Made by a program: the position numbers and the translations under genes. From a virus: a DNA stretch of 53,242 nt. This document shows positions 22,056 to 29,163 of the stretch, piece after piece (the stretch's first letter is position 1; each line of letters begins with the position of its first letter). Below the pieces are notes generated by a model that saw nothing but the letters and a program-made list of their open reading frames with translations, did not search any database and had not been told where the DNA came from. Location: IMG/VR virus record IMGVR_UViG_3300035682_000049, positions 1 to 53,242 of that record, one strand, 5' to 3'.

Positions 22056-22234
22056 CGGTATTCCCTCCATGCTGTGGTGGAAATAAATTTAGTGTGAGAC
22101 CAACTACTTGACCAAGGTCTACCTAATCTATCAGAGGAAAAAACCATACCTTCTGTTCTGTAAGTGCCGCAAGTCCAACTATTGGTCCAGAGCAAAGCTC
22201 TGGACCATGGAGGAATAGATTTTATTATTCTCAT
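22052..22234 (-). CDS. Trp-rich array unit 1 (first)
   Basis: 60 residues, start MRIIKSI at the ATG 22232-22234 with GGGGAG upstream, six Trp at 10, 16, 20, 41, 45 and 56. It follows the 22249-22566 gene by 14 bp and has the only stand-alone SD of the array, so translation of the whole series may begin here. It ends AWREYR. Confidence 0.74.
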   Translation of the reverse strand: MRIIKSIPPWSRALLWTNSWTCGTYRTEGMVFSSDRLGRPWSSSWSHTKFISTTAWREYR

Positions 22235-22248
22235 ATGCACTCCCCTTG

Positions 22249-22566
22249 TTATGCATCCAAGGGAGCGAAGCACCAGCGTGGCTGATATATGATTTCCACT
22301 GCACCTAGGGAAATCACAACAGAGGAGCCGATTGGATCCTCGGTGTTAGGTTGTTCTTGACTAGAAGCACCCGAGGTCTCCACTGCCCTAGCTTGGGCCA
22401 ACACCAAGCAGTCATCAGCTACATGGCTGAGGATGCCACGGTAGTTGTAGCGGGCACAAAGCACCGCAACGGGTTGACCCAAGAATTGCTGAGCAATACT
22501 GGCCATGTTGCCAGCAAGGGTGCCATCGATATTTACCAAAGTTACTTTGTTCTTTACTTTTGCCAT
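22249..22566 (-). CDS. Conserved phage protein, unknown function, heads the Trp-array operon
   Basis: A 105-residue protein with LVNIDGTLAGNMASIAQQF, then GQPVAVLCARYNYRGIL, SSVVISLGAVEIIYQP near the C-terminus. The pattern recurs in small conserved phage proteins that I recall, but it has no known function. SD AAGGA. A terminator at 22602-22629 separates it from upstream genes, so it and the array probably form one transcript; I see no convincing promoter in the 35 bp between. Confidence 0.8.
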   Translation of the reverse strand: MAKVKNKVTLVNIDGTLAGNMASIAQQFLGQPVAVLCARYNYRGILSHVADDCLVLAQARAVETSGASSQEQPNTEDPIGSSVVISLGAVEIIYQPRWCFAPLDA

Positions 22567-22601
22567 AATACTAATTCCTTAATATAAGATTGATTCCAAC
22601 G

Positions 22602-22629
22602 AAAAAGGGAGCAGACATTCTGCTCCCTT
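22602..22629 (-). terminator. Intrinsic terminator upstream of the array operon
   Basis: A perfect 11-bp inverted repeat, AAGGGAGCAGA and TCTGCTCCCTT, with loop CAT, followed on the minus strand by TTTTT. It ends the operon of 22664-22990 and isolates the array transcript. Confidence 0.85.
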
Positions 22630-22663
22630 AGGTAAACTAAATAACATTAATACCGACATCGAC

Positions 22664-22990
22664 CTAGTCTGCAACTTTGCGTTCACGCTCTGCGTTGAGC
22701 GGATCATACTCTCTTTGTCTAGTGACACAGACCCAGCTGTTAGCTGGCAAGCGGATGTCCGAATGCTCGTCGTGTCCGACTACTGTTTCTTCTTTAGAAA
22801 AGAGATAGATATCTCCTTTCACATTTACATAACTTTCGACCTCGGGCCCAGTCCTGATGGCATGACTGTGACCAGTCACTTCTCCGAATGCAAGAATCCT
22901 AGATTCGTGCTTTTTCATATCTTTAAGATCCTTTGGCTTAGCCACGGTCTTAAAGAAAATATCACCCTGACGACTTTGAAAATTCCGCAT
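22664..22990 (-). CDS. Conserved phage protein of the QGD-GEVTGHSH type
   Basis: A 108-residue protein. RQGDIFF near the N-terminus, LAFGEVTGHSHAI in the middle, HDEHSDIRLPANSWV and TRQREYDP at the C-terminus. I recognise this pattern in many phages and bacteria; the two His-rich motifs suggest a small cupin-like metal site, but no function is established. SD GAAGGAG. It is the last gene before the terminator. Confidence 0.83.
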   Translation of the reverse strand: MRNFQSRQGDIFFKTVAKPKDLKDMKKHESRILAFGEVTGHSHAIRTGPEVESYVNVKGDIYLFSKEETVVGHDEHSDIRLPANSWVCVTRQREYDPLNAERERKVAD

Positions 22991-23009
22991 GATAGCTCCT
23001 TCGTAAAAG

Positions 23010-23606
23010 TTAAGATTCCTGTGAAGGCTGGTACTTGTCAGCCTTCATGTAATTCGTCCATGCTACTGCTTCCAAACATGTCTTCATGGTTGGCGGTACG
23101 CATAAGAAGTAGTTCTTAAATGTACCATCGGGTTCTGCAGTCGAGTTTACTACCTTGACATACAAGGTAGGCTCGGTGAAAACCCTTGGGATTTCAAACA
23201 GAATCCTTTCTCTTCCAAACTGATCCACATCCTTGTGGATAATTTTAGTAGTAGGTAGGGCCATGATTTTGTCTAACCCTATGACCTTCATCCCTACATA
23301 TCTTACCTCCGTATTTGGGTTTCGCAAGACTTCTTCCAACAAAACCGTTTCTGGCTTGGTAAAGAAGTGCGGAGGAATGCGAACTCCTTCGTAATAATAC
23401 AGGATGCTGCCGAACTTGTCGGCATCCATTCCATGTTGTTGACCATTCTTGTACCAGATGATTCTGGTAGGGGAGATGTAGGCTGGACCATTGTCACAAT
23501 GGAGCCTACCATCCTCGTTCAAGATTCGTTTAAGTGGCCCAAACCCAAACTCTCCATTAAAGAATTTGAGTCTGGAAGTCCACGCTTCATATCCTTGGTT
23601 TTTCAT
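23010..23606 (-). CDS. DUF6745-like protein
   Basis: A 198-residue protein. The sections LHCDNGPAYIS, IIWYKNGQQHGMDADK, YYYEGVRIPPHFF and NTEVRYVGMKVIGLDKIM follow the order that I recall for the DUF6745 family (unknown function, common in actinobacteria and planctomycetes). The start ATG 23604-23606 has AAAGGAG 6 bp before it; the frame runs on to 23636 without SD. No catalytic residues are evident. Confidence 0.75.
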   Translation of the reverse strand: MKNQGYEAWTSRLKFFNGEFGFGPLKRILNEDGRLHCDNGPAYISPTRIIWYKNGQQHGMDADKFGSILYYYEGVRIPPHFFTKPETVLLEEVLRNPNTEVRYVGMKVIGLDKIMALPTTKIIHKDVDQFGRERILFEIPRVFTEPTLYVKVVNSTAEPDGTFKNYFLCVPPTMKTCLEAVAWTNYMKADKYQPSQES

Positions 23607-23617
23607 TCCAACTCCTT

Positions 23618-24331
23618 TTAGGTATGAATGCTCCACAGTGCGTTTGTCTCAAGAGTCACGCTGAAGGTTTCACCAGACCCTGGTCCATGATAGATGAGCC
23701 CACCATTGTACCCATAGGTATAATACTGGCTATATCTGTATGCGTTTTTAAATGCATACTCGGTCAACACTTGAGAGTACCCTTCATTCAAGTGAACTTT
23801 CTCGGTGATCTTGAGTTCTTCAACAACCTTCTGATGAGGGTTAATAACTCCTGCTTGGGCATGCTTGTTAAAGCAATCCCAATAGATTTCCGATCTAAGC
23901 GGGAAGTATGCAGAGAAGCTGAAACTGTGTAGACAACCATCGTCATGTAGGATGACTTTCTGCTTAGGTACACCAATAGTCACTGGGTCTTTATCTTCTG
24001 GACCAAACAACACTTGCAGCTCTATCCAGCTTGGATCGGGCAACTCTGCGTATGGTGAAGTGCTACTGTGGGTGAGATGTGCCATTTTAGTAAAGAAGCT
24101 TTCGGCTAACTTCTCTGCAGTGTCGGTTTTCCCCGCATGGTACATTGCAAGGATATACCCTGCGATAGAACCTAAGCGAGTTTCTCCATGCTGCGTGAAG
24201 TACGCCTTGCCTTTCCAGTGTTCTGCGAGTCCATGCAGATACCTATTTAATTTGGTGTTAAGTATTTCTAAGCAGTCTTGGCCATAAGTTTGCAATCCTA
24301 ATTCACTTACTGGGCTTTTTAAATCACTCAT
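23618..24331 (-). CDS. Conserved phage protein of unknown function
   Basis: A 237-residue protein. The C-terminal stretch YTYGYNGGLIYHGPGSGET with ALWSIHT at the very end recalls a conserved phage motif (NGGL-HG-WSIHT), possibly the DUF4120 family, but I am not sure. The N-terminal half is helical. SD AAAGGAG. It is 11 bp upstream of the DUF6745-like gene. Confidence 0.75.
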   Translation of the reverse strand: MSDLKSPVSELGLQTYGQDCLEILNTKLNRYLHGLAEHWKGKAYFTQHGETRLGSIAGYILAMYHAGKTDTAEKLAESFFTKMAHLTHSSTSPYAELPDPSWIELQVLFGPEDKDPVTIGVPKQKVILHDDGCLHSFSFSAYFPLRSEIYWDCFNKHAQAGVINPHQKVVEELKITEKVHLNEGYSQVLTEYAFKNAYRYSQYYTYGYNGGLIYHGPGSGETFSVTLETNALWSIHT

Positions 24332-24626
24332 CGTTATTCTCCTTTTTGAAAGGGGTTATTTCTGTAAGATGTTTTTCATAATATTTTTCATCTTCTTCAT
24401 CATCATCTTCTGGTTCATTGTGATCTTTAAACTGCATTAGCTTTTCCATCACATGCTCTTGTCTCGCCTCCCAACGCTCTATGTTACAGCCTTCCTGTGG
24501 GTTGCTTTCAAGAAAAGCTCGCATCCTATCCACATAAAATCTAATGGATGTTCTAATAAAATCTCTTTCCCAGTGTAGGAGCAAATTGGGATTGTCATAA
24601 ACTGGCTTGCTGTTATCACTCATCAT
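24324..24626 (-). CDS. Unknown charged protein
   Basis: A 100-residue protein. The ATG at 24624-24626 is preceded by GAGGAGGAAGA and directly followed by a second ATG; a longer form to 24641 has no better SD. It is acidic (EPEDDDEEDEKYYEKHLT near the end), with a helical Arg-rich middle. It overlaps both neighbours by 8 to 11 bp. No family is recognised. Confidence 0.74.
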   Translation of the reverse strand: MMSDNSKPVYDNPNLLLHWERDFIRTSIRFYVDRMRAFLESNPQEGCNIERWEARQEHVMEKLMQFKDHNEPEDDDEEDEKYYEKHLTEITPFKKENNDE

Positions 24627-25026
24627 CTTCTTCCTCCTCATTTTCGTTTTCGTTCTCAGTCTCTATTTCGATAGAAACTTCTGGGTCTGGATCAAGGTCT
24701 ACTCTTTCCATCATCCACGATGAAACAGATGCTTTCATCGTTTCTAGGTTGTAGGTAACATCGTCACCATAGTCGTTGCCGTCACCGGCACCGCTGTACT
24801 GGTAAGCATCAAATGCCCATGTCTCCACATCTGTTTCTAGTTTACTCACCCTCTGTTTTCTCTTAACAATCTTAACTAGATCGTCTGTCTTGGGTGCCAC
24901 TAAAACTACATACAGATTCCCTTCGTCATTTCCTCCACGAAACTCAAGTTCTATGGAACTTATTCCTAGTTCTTTTGCTTCATCATAAAGCTTTTTGGGT
25001 AGCGGAATAGGACTCAAATCTGACAT
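24616..25026 (-). CDS. Unknown protein with acidic tail
   Basis: A 136-residue protein that ends in a long Glu/Asn/Asp tail (TENENENEEEEDDE). The first 80 residues look like a small alpha-beta fold. No motif is recognised. Its acidic tail doubles as the GA-rich SD of the next gene. SD AAGGAG. Confidence 0.78.
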   Translation of the reverse strand: MSDLSPIPLPKKLYDEAKELGISSIELEFRGGNDEGNLYVVLVAPKTDDLVKIVKRKQRVSKLETDVETWAFDAYQYSGAGDGNDYGDDVTYNLETMKASVSSWMMERVDLDPDPEVSIEIETENENENEEEEDDE

Positions 25027-25039
25027 AGCTTCTCCTTAG

Positions 25040-25387
25040 TTAGTTATCGCAAGTTTCATGTTTGTTAGTTGCAAATTGTGCTATGACATCAACATAGCCT
25101 GCGTTTGGATCTACATCGTTATGCCAAACGGCATTAACGAACCTCAGACCGCAAGAGTGTTCAAACCAATATTTAACATGAGCAGACAAGCTTTCGCCTG
25201 AAGAAGCTTCTACTCTGTTATCGTAGTTGTTGCGAAAGAAATCTGCTTTTACCTCGTCCATAGCAAGGTAAATCTTATGGCAGCCATCCCATGCTGCTAA
25301 AATTGCGTTTTTGCAATATTCCGGAAGGGCATCATAGCCTTCATCTATGTCGTCAGAGTTGTGCACTCCATACTCATTTTGATCCAT
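25040..25387 (-). CDS. Unknown protein
   Basis: A 115-residue soluble protein starting MDQNEYGVHNSDDIDE, with a helical middle and four Cys spread without clear zinc spacing. No family is recognised. SD AAGGAG; it is 11 bp from its upstream neighbour. Confidence 0.77.
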   Translation of the reverse strand: MDQNEYGVHNSDDIDEGYDALPEYCKNAILAAWDGCHKIYLAMDEVKADFFRNNYDNRVEASSGESLSAHVKYWFEHSCGLRFVNAVWHNDVDPNAGYVDVIAQFATNKHETCDN

Positions 25388-25398
25388 GTTCGTTCTCC

Positions 25399-25758
25399 TT
25401 AGTTAATTTTTAAATCACTTTCAATACTTTTCTTAGCTACCCTAAGCATCCAGTCTTTAGGGTTTTCTAAAATAGGTTGAAGCCAATCTTGGACTGTTGG
25501 GATGAACCCACAATCTTCTTCTACATGTTGCTCTGCAAGCGACTTGATTGGTACTTTCTTTTCTTCGCTGTTGCGAAGCGTGCTGCCAAACTTCTTCACT
25601 GCCCATTCCACGCCTGCAGCATGATGGCGCAAAGCTCGATGAGTCCAGTTGCCTGTAAAGGCTTTAGTCTCATCAAACCAGTTGTGCAGTTCGAGGTAGT
25701 CTTCTGGTAAGCCACCAAATTTCTTAGCGGAGCTTACCGCATGATGGTAAGGTGTCAT
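25399..25758 (-). CDS. DUF6915-like protein
   Basis: A 119-residue protein: YHHAVSSAKKFGGLPEDYLE, then HNWFDETKAF, HRALRHHAAGVEWAVKKFG, and AEQHVEEDCGFIPTVQDWL. This order matches a conserved family that I know as DUF6915 from phages and bacteria, function unknown. The many conserved His and Asp (HNWFDE, HRALRHH, EQHV) could coordinate metals. SD GGGAG. Confidence 0.8.
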   Translation of the reverse strand: MTPYHHAVSSAKKFGGLPEDYLELHNWFDETKAFTGNWTHRALRHHAAGVEWAVKKFGSTLRNSEEKKVPIKSLAEQHVEEDCGFIPTVQDWLQPILENPKDWMLRVAKKSIESDLKIN

Positions 25759-26064
25759 TTATCTCCCATAATCAGATTGAGGTTTGAAGGGGCTGAACAG
25801 TTCACCATACTCTGTGGTGATGATTCCGTCGTCGGTGATGGTACATGGAACGACCATGTCTTCATCTCTGTCGAGACAGTCTAAAGTTTCGTCTTCGAGA
25901 AATGTCTCAATCCTATGCATCATTAGGTCTACTATCTCTAGATAGGCTTCTCGTTGCGTTGCATAGGTTACTGGAGTGCTGAAGTTGTCTTCATCACTAT
26001 CCCACCATGCGGGGATAAGATTTCCGCCTAGCTCTTCGGTGACTATTACCCAAGCTTTCTTCAT
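25759..26064 (-). CDS. Unknown protein
   Basis: A 101-residue acidic protein (MKKAWVIVTEELGG...), beta-alpha in pattern, with Trp-Trp at about 20. No motif. SD AAAGGAG. It abuts the DUF6915-like gene without a gap. Confidence 0.78.
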   Translation of the reverse strand: MKKAWVIVTEELGGNLIPAWWDSDEDNFSTPVTYATQREAYLEIVDLMMHRIETFLEDETLDCLDRDEDMVVPCTITDDGIITTEYGELFSPFKPQSDYGR

Positions 26065-26074
26065 GTTTTCTCCT

Positions 26075-26236
26075 TTACCATGTAGTTTTTAGCGTAGCAC
26101 TTACGTTTACCCGTTGAATTATATACGGGTCGTGTGGGTACACTTCTGTGCTGGTGGTAGATTCCAGCGTTTTCGTGCAGCCTATGCTGCTTAACAACAC
26201 TGCGGTTACTAATAACATTAAGCTTGTCTTTACCAT
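26075..26236 (-). CDS. Small lipoprotein
   Basis: A 53-residue protein. The N-terminus MVKTSLMLLVTAVLLSSIGC is a lipoprotein signal: Lys, a hydrophobic core, then SSIG-C as lipobox (Ser at -3 is less usual than Leu). The mature part is only about 34 residues, rich in Thr, Pro and Tyr. Size and type would fit an outer-membrane spanin (Rz1-like), but there is no partner with a transmembrane i-spanin pattern directly beside it. The ATG was chosen because AAGGA lies 7 bp upstream. An overlapping frame 26061-26270 has no such support. Confidence 0.68.
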   Translation of the reverse strand: MVKTSLMLLVTAVLLSSIGCTKTLESTTSTEVYPHDPYIIQRVNVSATLKTTW

Positions 26237-26266
26237 TGGAACTTCCTTGTAGGTGTGCAAATACAC

Positions 26267-26283
26267 ACACAATGTAATTGTGT
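26267..26283. promoter_or_regulatory. Small palindrome upstream of the lipoprotein gene
   Basis: ACACAAT, 3 bp, ATTGTGT. On the minus strand a promoter-like TTAACA, 17 bp, TATTTG overlaps it. Only the -35 is a good match. It could regulate the small lipoprotein gene; its half-site shares CACAA with the operators at 14.6 and 15.3 kb but with a different spacing. Confidence 0.35.
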
Positions 26284-26307
26284 TAAAGCGTATTTGTAGT
26301 GGTGAGG

Positions 26308-27885
26308 TTATTTAAATTTGTTGATTCGTTCGCCAATCCAACGCATCACGGGGACAGCCATGCTATTCCCTAATGCTTTGTAACGAACTCCATCTGGGCA
26401 TTGATCCGCTGGCTTTTTATTCCAAGGGATCTTAGTGTAATCGTCAGGGAATCCCTGCAATCTTTCACACTCGATGGGGGTTAATCTTCGCACTGCCATA
26501 GCTTGCATGACAGTGGGGCCGGTACCTGTTCCGTCTGATCCTCTATTTGTCATGGGTGCTGCAACATCGCCAGTGATCGCACCATTAAACATATCTGTGC
26601 CGACTATTTTTGTAGTTGTTACAGACACAAGGTCGGTAGCGTCTTTGTAGTCTCTAGCCTTCATAGAGGAAGCTGTCTGGTCGTCTGCGTATTCACCAAA
26701 GGCTTGCATTCTGAATGCGTGCATTACAGTCGGACCGCTGGCATTTACGCTGCTGCCTGATGTACCCATCGTGGCAGCAACATCTCCAGTGATCGAGCCA
26801 TTGTAGCAGTCAGTGCCAAGGACAGGCTGCATCACAGTGGGACCGGAATGGGTCGCACTGCTACCTGTACTTGAGGTTACGGTTGCGGAGACATCTCCAG
26901 TTACTGCACCATTGTAGCAGTCAGTACCAATGGCTACCGCAGTCTGGTTGTCTCCCATGTTGCGTCGTAGTGTACCCGCTACTTCCTCCGTGAATCGACT
27001 AGGATTGCCTTCTCGTGCTGCAATGCCTGGTTCGAAAGCATAGGCTACTGCTAGCCCACGACCTTCGGTAAGGTCATCATTCCCAATCCCTTTGTAGTCT
27101 CTAGCGCGCATAGCCCCTACGATGTCTTTACCATTCGGGCTTTGCCATTTGATTTCCGTTTTGCTAACGACTAGATGCTCTCCCCTAGAGGAAGGCACCC
27201 CGCCATTACCGCCACTTCTGAGGCAAGCTGCAATGGAATAATTCCCATTGGCTATTTGGTCTGCGTCAACGCCGCGTTCTCCAAAGCCGCCCGTAAGAGT
27301 GGCGGCAACTCTTTTCCCCGCTTCTCTGCTCGGCGCAGGATGCCGCTGCAGGCTTTCGGACTCAAATAGAACTTTTGCGGCACGCCCTGCGTCTCCAAGA
27401 CATCCGATAACGAACAAACGTCTCCTTCTCTGGGCCACTCCGAACCACTGAGCGTCCATGATCCTAAATGCGAACCCATACCCCAGGTTTCCCAACGCCC
27501 CGAGGAAGGTACCAAAATCCCTTCCTCCGTTGGAGGACAGAACACCGGGGACGTTTTCCCAGACCAACCACCTAGGTTGGTAACGTTGAGCGATTTTAAG
27601 ATAGGTAAGCATAAGGTTACCTCGGGGATCTTCGAGACCTTTTCTAAGGCCGGCGATGGAGAAGCTTTGGCAGGGCGTGCCACCGACGAGGAGATCGATT
27701 TTTTCATAGGGTTTCCATTCCATGTACTTAGTCATATCCCCAAGGTTAGGGACTTTGGGGTAATGATGGTTGAGGACTGCAGAAGGGAATTTATCAATTT
27801 CCGAGAAAGCGACAGGCTTCCAGTTAAGATGGTGCCAAGCTGCGGTGGCTGCTTCTATCCCCGAACACACTGATAAATACTTCAT
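26308..27885 (-). CDS. C5-cytosine DNA methyltransferase
   Basis: A 525-residue methyltransferase. Motif I SVCSGIEAATAAW (about 5-17), motif IV GGTPCQSFSIAG with the catalytic Cys (about 76-87), motif VI WENVPG, motif VIII QRRRRLFVIG, and motifs IX-X near the C-terminus (RRLTPIECERLQGFPDDYT, KALGNSMAVPVMRWI). Between motifs VIII and IX a target-recognition region of about 250 residues holds imperfect repeats (GTDCYNGA-TGDV, then TGPTVMQ). It probably methylates the phage genome to escape restriction. No companion restriction gene is seen. The start MKYLSVCSG was preferred (AAAAGGG 5 bp upstream) over an ATG 24 bp farther up. Confidence 0.9.
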   Translation of the reverse strand: MKYLSVCSGIEAATAAWHHLNWKPVAFSEIDKFPSAVLNHHYPKVPNLGDMTKYMEWKPYEKIDLLVGGTPCQSFSIAGLRKGLEDPRGNLMLTYLKIAQRYQPRWLVWENVPGVLSSNGGRDFGTFLGALGNLGYGFAFRIMDAQWFGVAQRRRRLFVIGCLGDAGRAAKVLFESESLQRHPAPSREAGKRVAATLTGGFGERGVDADQIANGNYSIAACLRSGGNGGVPSSRGEHLVVSKTEIKWQSPNGKDIVGAMRARDYKGIGNDDLTEGRGLAVAYAFEPGIAAREGNPSRFTEEVAGTLRRNMGDNQTAVAIGTDCYNGAVTGDVSATVTSSTGSSATHSGPTVMQPVLGTDCYNGSITGDVAATMGTSGSSVNASGPTVMHAFRMQAFGEYADDQTASSMKARDYKDATDLVSVTTTKIVGTDMFNGAITGDVAAPMTNRGSDGTGTGPTVMQAMAVRRLTPIECERLQGFPDDYTKIPWNKKPADQCPDGVRYKALGNSMAVPVMRWIGERINKFK

Positions 27886-27886
27886 G

Positions 27887-28096
27887 CTAACCCTTTTTAG
27901 TGCCTTCATTTAGTTGTAACAGACCCAAGTAAACAGCTTTTGCCATTTCCTCTTTGGCTGCATAGTAAAGGGGGGCACCGCCTGTTTTCACTAGGTAACC
28001 ATTTCCGATACAGCTTACCCTAAGCTGTATACTTATGTCGTTACCATCTTTACGGATAACAAACTCCGGCACAATCGGTGCTTCAGTAGTTGTCAT
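27887..28096 (-). CDS. Unknown small protein
   Basis: A 69-residue protein; VPEFVIRKDGNDISIQLRVS and GAPLYYAAKEEMAKAVYLGL suggest a short sheet followed by a helix. No family is recognised. SD AAAGGAG. It ends one base before the methyltransferase start. Confidence 0.77.
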   Translation of the reverse strand: MTTTEAPIVPEFVIRKDGNDISIQLRVSCIGNGYLVKTGGAPLYYAAKEEMAKAVYLGLLQLNEGTKKG

Positions 28097-28450
28097 TTAT
28101 ACTCCTTTATTTTTCTTTTCTAATAATTCTTTAGACATGCTTGTTAATTCGTTTAGCATTGTCTGATGTCGCTGAAACATCTCATCCAAGATGTGTGCTG
28201 CACTTTGCAGCAATGCACCAAAAGACCCAACAACGGAGTCTATTGGTTTTTCTTTACCACTTTCTGCTGACAACCACATCCCTTTGCCGATGTTTTGGAT
28301 ATCGTTTAGGTTTCTGTAGTAGTCATACACGACTATTACACTGCGTAGTTCTGGAACATCTAGAAACGCAGAGTGTATGGTTTCTCTAAACTTGTGATTC
28401 AATTTTTCGTCAAACATGTATTTAGGTTCGACTTCTGGTTCTTGACTCAT
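28097..28450 (-). CDS. Unknown helical protein
   Basis: A 117-residue protein. The C-terminal half is a long amphipathic helix (AAHILDEMFQRHQTMLNELT, then SKELLEKKNK) that could form a coiled coil. No motif is recognised. SD GGAG; it is directly joined to the next gene. Confidence 0.77.
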   Translation of the reverse strand: MSQEPEVEPKYMFDEKLNHKFRETIHSAFLDVPELRSVIVVYDYYRNLNDIQNIGKGMWLSAESGKEKPIDSVVGSFGALLQSAAHILDEMFQRHQTMLNELTSMSKELLEKKNKGV

Positions 28451-28452
28451 AA

Positions 28453-28779
28453 CTACTCCATTTCTTTAAAATTTATTCCCATTTTTGGGGTTAGACAAAA
28501 TCTTTTGAATACGTCGTTGCCCAGATTGGCTAGCCTTGATACCGCTAATGCACAGATCATCAGTGATAGTATATATCCCGCCAATCCACAGTCAGCCAAC
28601 TCTAGACCGAGCATACAAAAGAGACTTACCCAGACTGATAGGCAAAAGGGGCAACTTAGTAGCTCCCCTAGGAAGCTATCCCACATCTCGGTGCGACTTC
28701 GCAACGATGCCATCAGTTTTGAGTGTCTCCATATCTCCACGATTTGCCAAGTGGCTAACGCAGCAACGACAATATTCAT
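28453..28779 (-). CDS. DUF1360-like membrane protein
   Basis: A 108-residue membrane protein. Residues 1-15 and about 45-85 are hydrophobic (LLSCPFCLSVWVSLFCML, then GYILSLMICALAVSRLANL). The CPFCLSVW motif is the hallmark that I recall for DUF1360 (CPyClGvW), a family of phage and sporulation-related membrane proteins of unknown role. It faces the inner membrane. SD AAGGA. It lies just downstream of another small membrane protein, so the pair may act together. Confidence 0.78.
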   Translation of the reverse strand: MNIVVAALATWQIVEIWRHSKLMASLRSRTEMWDSFLGELLSCPFCLSVWVSLFCMLGLELADCGLAGYILSLMICALAVSRLANLGNDVFKRFCLTPKMGINFKEME

Positions 28780-28788
28780 AAAAATTCC

Positions 28789-28923
28789 TTAATTACCGGT
28801 AATATACATACCTGCATATAAGATTAAACCTGTTAGGAAAGCAAGAAGATATAATCCTTGCACCAAGAAAACTCCAACGGCTATGGTGTAACATAGCCCC
28901 CATACTGCAATAGTTGAATCCAT
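28789..28923 (-). CDS. Small membrane protein, 44 residues
   Basis: ATG 28921-28923 to TAA 28789-28791. It reads MDSTIAVWGLCYTIAVGVFL and then a hydrophobic second half to AGMYITGN, giving one or two transmembrane segments and almost no charge. GGAAGAGA lies upstream. It fits exactly between its neighbours (3 bp and 9 bp), which supports coding. Confidence 0.65.
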   Translation of the reverse strand: MDSTIAVWGLCYTIAVGVFLVQGLYLLAFLTGLILYAGMYITGN

Positions 28924-28926
28924 TTT

Positions 28927-29142
28927 TTACGTCTCTTCCGTGTTGGGAGGAGACCAATTAGCCAACACTACTCGGTCAGGGGACGGCGCACCTTCGCCAA
29001 TTATTAGCTCACTTAATGGTTTACCAGTCGGGTCTGGGTATTGGTGAATTAACAATTGTTTAGTAGAAAACGATGGCAACAACCCTCCGGGCGGTTTTTT
29101 TAGTTTTCTTATTTGATAGGCGATGGCGCTGCGAGATGGCAT
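28927..29142 (-). CDS. Unknown small basic protein
   Basis: A 71-residue protein with a Lys/Pro-rich N-terminal part (IRKLKKPPGGLLPSF) and no transmembrane segment. No family is recognised. SD GGGAGG. It is part of the small membrane protein cluster. Confidence 0.75.
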   Translation of the reverse strand: MPSRSAIAYQIRKLKKPPGGLLPSFSTKQLLIHQYPDPTGKPLSELIIGEGAPSPDRVVLANWSPPNTEET

Positions 29143-29163
29143 AATAGCCTCCCCTGGTTAAAG

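Larger units (their letters stand above)
19075..22234 (-). repeat. Head-to-tail array of 17 short Trp/Ser-rich genes
   Basis: Seventeen consecutive small genes of 50-71 codons fill 3.16 kb without gaps. Fourteen start ATGATA or a close variant, giving MIRK, MIRR, MIRS, MIKR, MIWK or MIIRK; the other three begin MRI, MKM and MRM. The stop of each gene overlaps the start of the next (ATGA, once TAATG), or one base separates them. The frame changes at nearly every junction, yet every unit stays open, which argues for real coding. Each unit has 5 to 11 Trp, mostly in SW or WS pairs. Sequence identity outside the ends is low. Unit starts from upstream to downstream: 22234, 22055, 21849, 21643, 21446, 21262, 21089, 20910, 20746, 20573, 20391, 20215, 20006, 19791, 19642, 19445, 19263. 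I know no described family that fits. Confidence 0.85.

Noticed and set aside
19075-22234. CRISPR-like array because TTTTTCTTATCAT recurs about every 150-210 bp
   Set aside because: The recurring bases are simply the start codon region of each small gene. Spacing is variable, there is no conserved 24- to 37-bp repeat, and no cas gene is near.
19075-22234. Thrombospondin-type WSxWSxW repeats
   Set aside because: The Trp-Ser pattern is superficially similar, but the conserved Cys framework is missing and the Trp spacing does not match.
26061-26270. Overlapping frame opposite the small lipoprotein choice
   Set aside because: No SD at its start, and its protein has no signal or fold pattern; the other frame has an SD and a lipoprotein signal.
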